A stretch of DNA of 18,179 nucleotides from JAYZQT01 sp964412235 (GTDB lineage: Bacteria; Pseudomonadota; Alphaproteobacteria; MPNO01; UBA830): the NCBI GenBank assembly GCA_964412235.1, contig CAYPNT010000062.1, positions 1 to 18,179 of the forward strand, written 5' to 3'. Position numbers and translations under genes: made by a program. The notes under the pieces are model-generated. The model did not search any database, was not told where the DNA came from, and was given only the letters and a program-made list of their open reading frames with translations. Below, piece after piece: positions 13,874 to 18,179 of this stretch. The first letter of the stretch is position 1, and each line of letters begins with the position of its first letter.

Positions 13874-15274
13874 ATGAATCAAGATATTCGTTCCTTTATT
13901 GGAGAGGCCCGTCAGCTTGGCTCAGAGTACTATGCTGGCGTTAGCAAAGTTCTCAGTCCGATTTTTGAGCCGTGTGTAATTCAACAAAAGCTCGCTGCTG
14001 AGGGCCGATACCCCGTAATTAGGTGCAATAGCATTGAAGGGTCCGATATTCCTCTGGTCACGAACCTTTTCGGAAGTTACGAACTGTTAGGGTTAGCGTT
14101 AGGCGTCGACCCTGGGCAGCCTAAAAGTGCGATACTCCAAAGATTTCTGGAACGCGAACAAAACCCGATTCCCACAAAAACAATTTCTACGGAAGATGCT
14201 CCCGTTAAGCAGAAAATAAATATTGGGGACGATATAAATCTTGGCGATTTACCAATAGTCCATCATGCTGAAAAAGATTCTGGAAAATACGTTACAGTCG
14301 GCGTTCTTGTTTTGCGTGACCCGGATACGGGCGTACTCAACGCTGGGATGTATCGCCACGAAGTAAAGGGAAAAACCCAACTGGCATGTATGTTCAATCC
14401 CGCTCACCATGGTGGATACATTTACCGTCGCTACAAAGAGTTAAACAAAAGAATGGAGGCGGTTCTTTTCATTGGCCATCATCCGGCAGCCTTAATTGGT
14501 TCATTATGTGAAGGCCCGATGGATGTCAGTGAGTTAGAGGTAATGGGAGGGCTGCTAGGTGAGGCCCTCGAGGTAGTCGATGCTGAGACTGTCGATATTC
14601 CCGTGCCAGCATTCGCGGAGATAGCGATAGAGGGATATTTAGACCCGGCTAACGAAACGGGAGACGGACCGTTCGCAGAATTTACCGGGTACTATGGGCC
14701 TTCTAAAGACCCGGTTGGGTTAATGAACGTTACTGCAGTTACAATGCGAGAAGACGCCATTTATCATGATCTCGATCCTGCACATCAGGAACATAACCTT
14801 GCAGGCGCACTTACACTTGAAAGCACTGTGTACGAAAACGTTCGGCATTTAGTTCCCACCGTAACGGGTGTTTACCTGCCTGTATCCGGATCCTGTCGAT
14901 TTACGGTCTATATTTCTATAAAAAAACGTGTTCCCGGCGAAGGAAAATCAGCTGGCTTAGCGGCATTATCGGCGAACAATAATATCAAGATAGCCATTGT
15001 GCTTGATGACGATATTGATATTTATGATGAGCAGCGTGTTCTATGGGCAATTGCTACAACCTTTGAAGCTGATCGAGATTTGGCGGTAATTCCAAATATG
15101 ATGGGGTCACATCTTAACCCCGCCGCTTATGGCGAGGTGCGTACAGAGTCCGGGCCAATGAATACTAAGGTGATCATAGATGCTACTCGACCGGCGACGT
15201 TGCATTTTGAAGAACCTATTAAACCTCCTGAGGAAGCTTGGAAAAAAATAAAGCTGGAAGATTATTTAGATTAG
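13874..15274 (+). CDS. UbiD family (de)carboxylase (no. 3), divergent active site
   Basis: A 466-residue UbiD-family protein. The prenyl-FMN and metal landmarks are present: Asn156 and Arg161 in LNAGMYRHE, His178/179 in NPAHHGG, and Glu220 in VSELE. The catalytic loop reads GDGPFAEFTGYY, so Asp264 stands where UbiD 1, UbiD 2 and Fdc1 have the first Glu (E277), while Glu269 keeps the E282 position. The GAC codon is unambiguous in the sequence. Relative to the other two it also lacks the usual N-terminal DLR..I block pattern (it reads DIRSFIGEARQLG) and is the shortest. The AIVLDDDIDIYDEQRVLWA block is intact, so it is probably an active decarboxylase with different substrate handling. AGGGGAG precedes the ATG. 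It is divergent from the SDR-hydrolase operon and upstream of the semialdehyde dehydrogenase, from which it is separated by a 240-bp gap with its own promoter. Confidence 0.9.
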   Translation: MNQDIRSFIGEARQLGSEYYAGVSKVLSPIFEPCVIQQKLAAEGRYPVIRCNSIEGSDIPLVTNLFGSYELLGLALGVDPGQPKSAILQRFLEREQNPIPTKTISTEDAPVKQKINIGDDINLGDLPIVHHAEKDSGKYVTVGVLVLRDPDTGVLNAGMYRHEVKGKTQLACMFNPAHHGGYIYRRYKELNKRMEAVLFIGHHPAALIGSLCEGPMDVSELEVMGGLLGEALEVVDAETVDIPVPAFAEIAIEGYLDPANETGDGPFAEFTGYYGPSKDPVGLMNVTAVTMREDAIYHDLDPAHQEHNLAGALTLESTVYENVRHLVPTVTGVYLPVSGSCRFTVYISIKKRVPGEGKSAGLAALSANNNIKIAIVLDDDIDIYDEQRVLWAIATTFEADRDLAVIPNMMGSHLNPAAYGEVRTESGPMNTKVIIDATRPATLHFEEPIKPPEEAWKKIKLEDYLD

Positions 15275-15277
15275 CAA

Positions 15278-15321
15278 TTATAGTTTTATTAAGGTCGCCG
15301 AATATTGCGAATAAAATATAA
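15278..15321 (+). terminator. Possible 3'-end stem-loop after UbiD 3
   Basis: TTATAGTTTTATT (15278-15290) can pair with AATAAAATATAA (15310-15321) if one G bulges out, and TCGC/GCGA (15295-15298 and 15307-15310) can close the loop. The stem is almost entirely A/T and there is no T run, so a terminator role is uncertain. Confidence 0.25.
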
Positions 15322-15432
15322 GTTCTCACATGTTATTGGTGTTAAATTTGCCAAATGGCGGGTTTATAAGGCCTCGTAATCAGCTAGCGAAAGACCGTTG
15401 AACCGGTGGCATAATATTGCTGGGTAGGCCGG

Positions 15433-15461
15433 CAGACAGTGGTACAACTGGGCGGTATAAT
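15433..15461 (+). promoter_or_regulatory. Putative sigma70-type promoter for succinate-semialdehyde dehydrogenase
   Basis: CAGACA (15433-15438, 4/6 of the -35 consensus) and a perfect TATAAT (15456-15461) are separated by 17 bases. Initiation would fall near 15468, 47 bases before the ATG at 15515. This argues against the in-frame GTG at 15473 as the start. The spacer holds the palindrome at 15437-15450. Confidence 0.55.
15437..15450. promoter_or_regulatory. Operator candidate in the semialdehyde dehydrogenase promoter
   Basis: CAGT and ACTG flank GGTACA, giving a 14-base inverted repeat with 6 of 7 pairs matching. The segment TGGTACAACTG (15440-15450) differs from the TGGTACTACGA site at 5922-5932 at only three positions and sits at the same place between -35 and -10. 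It misses TNGTNNNACNA only in the last base (G for A). Confidence 0.45.
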
Positions 15462-15514
15462 TTATAGCTAACGTGCAAACAAAACCAATTAATGTACGAC
15501 GCGAGGTAAAAACG

Positions 15515-16984
15515 ATGTCGAGTTCTCTCAATTTAAACGACCCCACCCTCTTCCGTGAAGCGTGTTTTATAAATGGTAAATGGATGGGCGCAGGTTCAAA
15601 TGAGACCATCGACGTGACCAACCCGGCGACAGGTCAAGTTCTTGGTACTATCCCAAGGATGGGAGCTGATGAAACCCGTACCGCTATTGAAGCAGCAAAT
15701 AGGGCCTATCCTGGTTGGCGACAGAAAACAGCTAAAGAACGGTCTTCAATTCTCAGACGTTGGTTTGATCTGATGATAGAAAATCAGGAAGATCTTGCTC
15801 AAATGATGACAGCTGAACAAGGAAAACCTCTCAAAGAGGCGATGGGGGAAATAGTCTACGCGGCTTCATTTATTGAGTGGTTTGCTGAGGAGGGTAAGCG
15901 GGTCTATGGGGATACTATCCCTCAGCACGCGGCCGGGAAACGTATCGTGGTAACCAAAGAACCTATTGGTGTTTGCGCTGCGATAACGCCCTGGAATTTC
16001 CCCGCGGCGATGATAACAAGGAAAGCGGGCCCAGCACTTGCGGCGGGCTGTACCATGGTAGTTAAACCCGCAACCGCGACACCTTATTCGGCACTCGCAA
16101 TGGCGGAACTCGGTGAACGCGCTGGGATACCCCCTGGAGTATTCAGTGTCGTAACGGGCGCGTCAGGGGCAATCGGCGGCGAAATGACTTCAAATCCTCT
16201 TGTTCGTAAATTGACGTTCACTGGCTCAACAGAGATCGGAAAATTGTTGATGGAACAATGTGCCAGCACCGTTAAGAAAACTTCCATGGAGCTAGGTGGC
16301 AATGCACCATTTATTGTTTTTGATGATGCCGATATTGACGAAGCGGTTAATGGTGCGATGGCGTCTAAGTTCAGGAATACTGGCCAGACATGTGTGTGCG
16401 CCAACCGGCTCTTAGTTCAAGAAGGGGTGTATGACCAATTTTCTGAAAAGCTGGCGTTGGCTGTCGAGCAGATGCGTATTGGAAATGGACTAGAGGGTGA
16501 AACCGAACAAGGGCCGCTGATTGATATGGCTGCCGTTGAAAAGGTGGAAGAGCATATTGAAGATGCGCTTGCGCAGGGTGCAAAAATTGTTGCCGGTGGT
16601 TCTCGTCATGAACTCGGCGGCACGTTTTTTAAGCCAACTATTCTTTCAGAAGTAAACACTAATATGAAGGTGACCCATGAAGAGACCTTTGGCCCCGTGG
16701 CGCCACTCTATCGGTTCAGTACGGAAAAACAGGCTCTAGAAATGGCCAACGATACCGAGTTCGGGCTGGCAGCTTATTTCTATAGCCGTGATATTGGGCG
16801 CATCTGGCGCGTAATGGAAGGGCTTGAATACGGTATTGTTGGGGTAAATGAAGGTATCATTTCGACAGAGGTTGCGCCTTTTGGTGGTATGAAAGAATCT
16901 GGAACGGGTAGAGAAGGCTCCAAATACGGCATCGAAGATTACCTCGAGATTAAATATGGTTTGATCGGTGGGATAGGCATCTAA
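15515..16984 (+). CDS. gabD: NAD(P)-dependent succinate-semialdehyde dehydrogenase
   Basis: A 489-residue aldehyde dehydrogenase that closely follows the GabD family, oxidising succinic semialdehyde to succinate for entry into the TCA cycle. The catalytic set is complete: Asn161 in TPWNFP, Lys184 in VVKPA, Glu259 in MELGGNAP and Cys293 in FRNTGQTCVCANRLLVQ. The TCVC pair and the NRLLVQ continuation are GabD hallmarks. GGMKESGTGREGSKYGIEDY at the C-terminus is also standard. The ATG at 15515 is chosen because GAGG lies 8 bases upstream and the predicted promoter would start transcription near 15468; an upstream in-frame GTG (15473) would add 14 residues. Succinic semialdehyde is a known end product of pyridine, GABA and some hydroxyphenylacetate routes. 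Another semialdehyde remains possible. It is followed after 57 bp by the glutathione reductase gene. Confidence 0.9.
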   Translation: MSSSLNLNDPTLFREACFINGKWMGAGSNETIDVTNPATGQVLGTIPRMGADETRTAIEAANRAYPGWRQKTAKERSSILRRWFDLMIENQEDLAQMMTAEQGKPLKEAMGEIVYAASFIEWFAEEGKRVYGDTIPQHAAGKRIVVTKEPIGVCAAITPWNFPAAMITRKAGPALAAGCTMVVKPATATPYSALAMAELGERAGIPPGVFSVVTGASGAIGGEMTSNPLVRKLTFTGSTEIGKLLMEQCASTVKKTSMELGGNAPFIVFDDADIDEAVNGAMASKFRNTGQTCVCANRLLVQEGVYDQFSEKLALAVEQMRIGNGLEGETEQGPLIDMAAVEKVEEHIEDALAQGAKIVAGGSRHELGGTFFKPTILSEVNTNMKVTHEETFGPVAPLYRFSTEKQALEMANDTEFGLAAYFYSRDIGRIWRVMEGLEYGIVGVNEGIISTEVAPFGGMKESGTGREGSKYGIEDYLEIKYGLIGGIGI

Positions 16985-17041
16985 GCTCTATGTGATTTAT
17001 GTCTTTGAGAAAGTCTAGCATCACTTTGAAAGGTGGGCCCC

Positions 17042-18179
17042 ATGGCTGGGTATGATTATGACCTATTTGTTATCGGCGCTGGATCTGGGGGAGTACGTGC
17101 GTCGAGGATGTCCGCGTCGTATGGAGCTAGGGTTGCAGTGGCTGAAGAAAGGTTCCTAGGGGGGACTTGTGTGAACGTGGGCTGTATACCCAAGAAACTT
17201 TTTTCTTATGGGTCTCACTACCCTGATTATGCGGTGGAAGCTTCCTCGTACGGTTGGGACTTTGGCGAATCCCGCCTCGAATGGGGGCGGCTCATAAGGA
17301 ATAAAAACAGGGAGATAGAAAGGCTAAACCGTATCTATCGAGACCTACTTAAGAACGCGGGCGTCTCACTTTATGAGGCTCGTGCGACACTAGTTGACGC
17401 CCACACGGTTAATGTTGGTGGTGTACAACAAGTAACGGCGGACAAAATTCTTATTGCTACTGGAGGTAAACCGCGAGATCTGGGGTCAGAAGGATCTGAG
17501 CACGCGATTGTTTCTGATGATGCATTCTATCTTGATGATTTGCCATCTCGTATTCTGATTGTAGGCGGCGGATATATAGCAACTGAATTTGCGAGTATTT
17601 TTAATGGATATGGAGCTGATACCACACTGGCGTATAGGGGCGAGTTATTTCTTCGGGGTTTTGATGTCGACGTCCGCCACCACCTCGCGGAGGAAATGGT
17701 TAAAAGGGGTGTCAACATTTTATGGAACACCCAAGTCCTGAGTATTGAAAAAGTTGATGGAGGCTTAAACGTTGCATTGAGCGACGGTACCATTAGACAA
17801 GTTGACCAATTGTTATCGGCGGTTGGTCGGGTCCCCAATACCGCTAATATGGGATTGGAAGAGGTAGGTGTGGAGGTCACGGCAGACGGCTCTATCAGTG
17901 TAAATGACTACTATCAGAGCAGTGTCGAAAACATCTATGCGTTAGGCGATATAATTGATCGTCATCAGTTGACTCCGGTGGCTATCGGTGAAGCAATGAA
18001 ACTAGCCTCCAATCTGTTTGGCGGTACGAGAGAAAAATTAGACTATTCGGACATACCCACCGCGGTGTTCTCCGATCCTCCAATAGGGACGGTAGGCCTG
18101 ACAGAACAGGACGCCCGCATGCGGTATGGGGATGTTGATATTTATCGGTCCAGATTTCGAGTGTTAAAAGACACACTTA
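17042..18179 (+). CDS. gor: Glutathione-disulfide reductase, N-terminal 379 residues (cut by window edge)
   Basis: Reading from the ATG at 17042 gives an open frame to the window end. It encodes the FAD domain (DLFVIGAGSGG at 7-17), the redox-active disulfide Cys43/Cys48 in GGTCVNVGCIPKKL, the NADPH domain with GGGYIATEFA (175-184) and then Arg199 and Arg205 in AYRGELFLRGFD (the NADPH-phosphate-binding arginines of glutathione reductases), the second FAD motif VENIYALGDI, and the start of the dimerisation domain (IPTAVFSDPPIGTVGLTE). The arginines and CVNVGC spacing favour glutathione reductase over mercuric or dihydrolipoyl reductases. The C-terminal HP.....E motif lies beyond the window. 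AAAGGTGG precedes the ATG. It follows gabD on the same strand by 57 bp and may be co-transcribed. It is probably a thiol-redox housekeeping gene, not a pathway enzyme. Confidence 0.92.
   Translation, partial: MAGYDYDLFVIGAGSGGVRASRMSASYGARVAVAEERFLGGTCVNVGCIPKKLFSYGSHYPDYAVEASSYGWDFGESRLEWGRLIRNKNREIERLNRIYRDLLKNAGVSLYEARATLVDAHTVNVGGVQQVTADKILIATGGKPRDLGSEGSEHAIVSDDAFYLDDLPSRILIVGGGYIATEFASIFNGYGADTTLAYRGELFLRGFDVDVRHHLAEEMVKRGVNILWNTQVLSIEKVDGGLNVALSDGTIRQVDQLLSAVGRVPNTANMGLEEVGVEVTADGSISVNDYYQSSVENIYALGDIIDRHQLTPVAIGEAMKLASNLFGGTREKLDYSDIPTAVFSDPPIGTVGLTEQDARMRYGDVDIYRSRFRVLKDTL

Noticed and set aside
15473..15514. In-frame GTG at 15473 as the start of the succinate-semialdehyde dehydrogenase.
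   Set aside because: It would begin only about 5 bases after the predicted transcription start, lacks a ribosome-binding site, and adds 14 residues without family similarity. ATG 15515 has GAGG at good spacing.
1..18179. Search for tRNA, rRNA, CRISPR repeats, insertion sequences, integrase or phage genes, toxin-antitoxin pairs.
   Set aside because: No cloverleaf, repeat-spacer array, transposase motif or terminal inverted repeats were seen. All sizeable frames are explained by metabolic or transport genes.

Overview
The window looks like an accessory catabolic locus from a Gram-negative bacterium, probably a pseudomonadote (an alphaproteobacterium of marine or other aquatic type would fit). 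The reasons are a periplasmic TRAP transporter with a Sec signal peptide, a glutathione reductase, gene order and protein families typical of such genomes, and moderate base composition with mixed codon use. The assignment rests on protein character only. I see no rRNA, tRNA, IS element, phage gene or CRISPR array.

Layout. Positions 1-1031 (minus): the start of a flavin-dependent acyl-CoA-dehydrogenase-fold monooxygenase, cut by the window edge, preceded by a DUF3891 gene. 1206-2746 (plus): a SnoaL/NTF2-like protein and a luciferase-like (LLM) flavin oxidoreductase. 2789-5738 (minus): an N-acyl-D-amino-acid deacylase-type amidohydrolase downstream of UbiD-type decarboxylase no. 1. 5739-6027: a divergent control region. 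6028-10782 (plus): UbiD no. 2, then a complete TRAP transporter (dctP, dctQ, dctM). 10796-13747 (minus): a tight operon of an SDR protein, an alpha/beta hydrolase and an M20 carbamoylase/allantoate amidohydrolase-type enzyme. 13874-15274 (plus): UbiD no. 3. 15515-16984 (plus): succinate-semialdehyde dehydrogenase. 17042-end (plus): glutathione reductase, cut by the window edge.

Working model (inference). The TRAP system imports an organic acid. One or more of three divergent prenylated-FMN decarboxylases removes carboxyl groups from an aromatic or heteroaromatic acid. Flavin monooxygenases (edge gene and LLM) oxidise or open the ring. Two unrelated amidohydrolases and an alpha/beta hydrolase cut C-N or ester bonds. 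Succinic semialdehyde is finally oxidised to succinate. Monooxygenases, C-N hydrolases and a succinate-semialdehyde dehydrogenase together recall aerobic pyridine-type (N-heterocycle) catabolism, and three UbiD genes point to a carboxylated ring. The substrate cannot be read from sequence.

Regulation. A 21-bp near-perfect palindrome containing TGGTACTACGA (it fits TNGTNNNACNA, the FadR-type GntR consensus) sits in the spacer of a putative promoter between UbiD 1 and UbiD 2. A related palindrome, TGGTACAACTG, occupies the same place in a putative promoter of the succinate-semialdehyde dehydrogenase gene, and TAGTGTCACAA lies upstream of dctP. This suggests a shared regulator encoded outside the window. 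A strong hairpin between dctP and dctQ probably sets the ratio of binding protein to membrane subunits.
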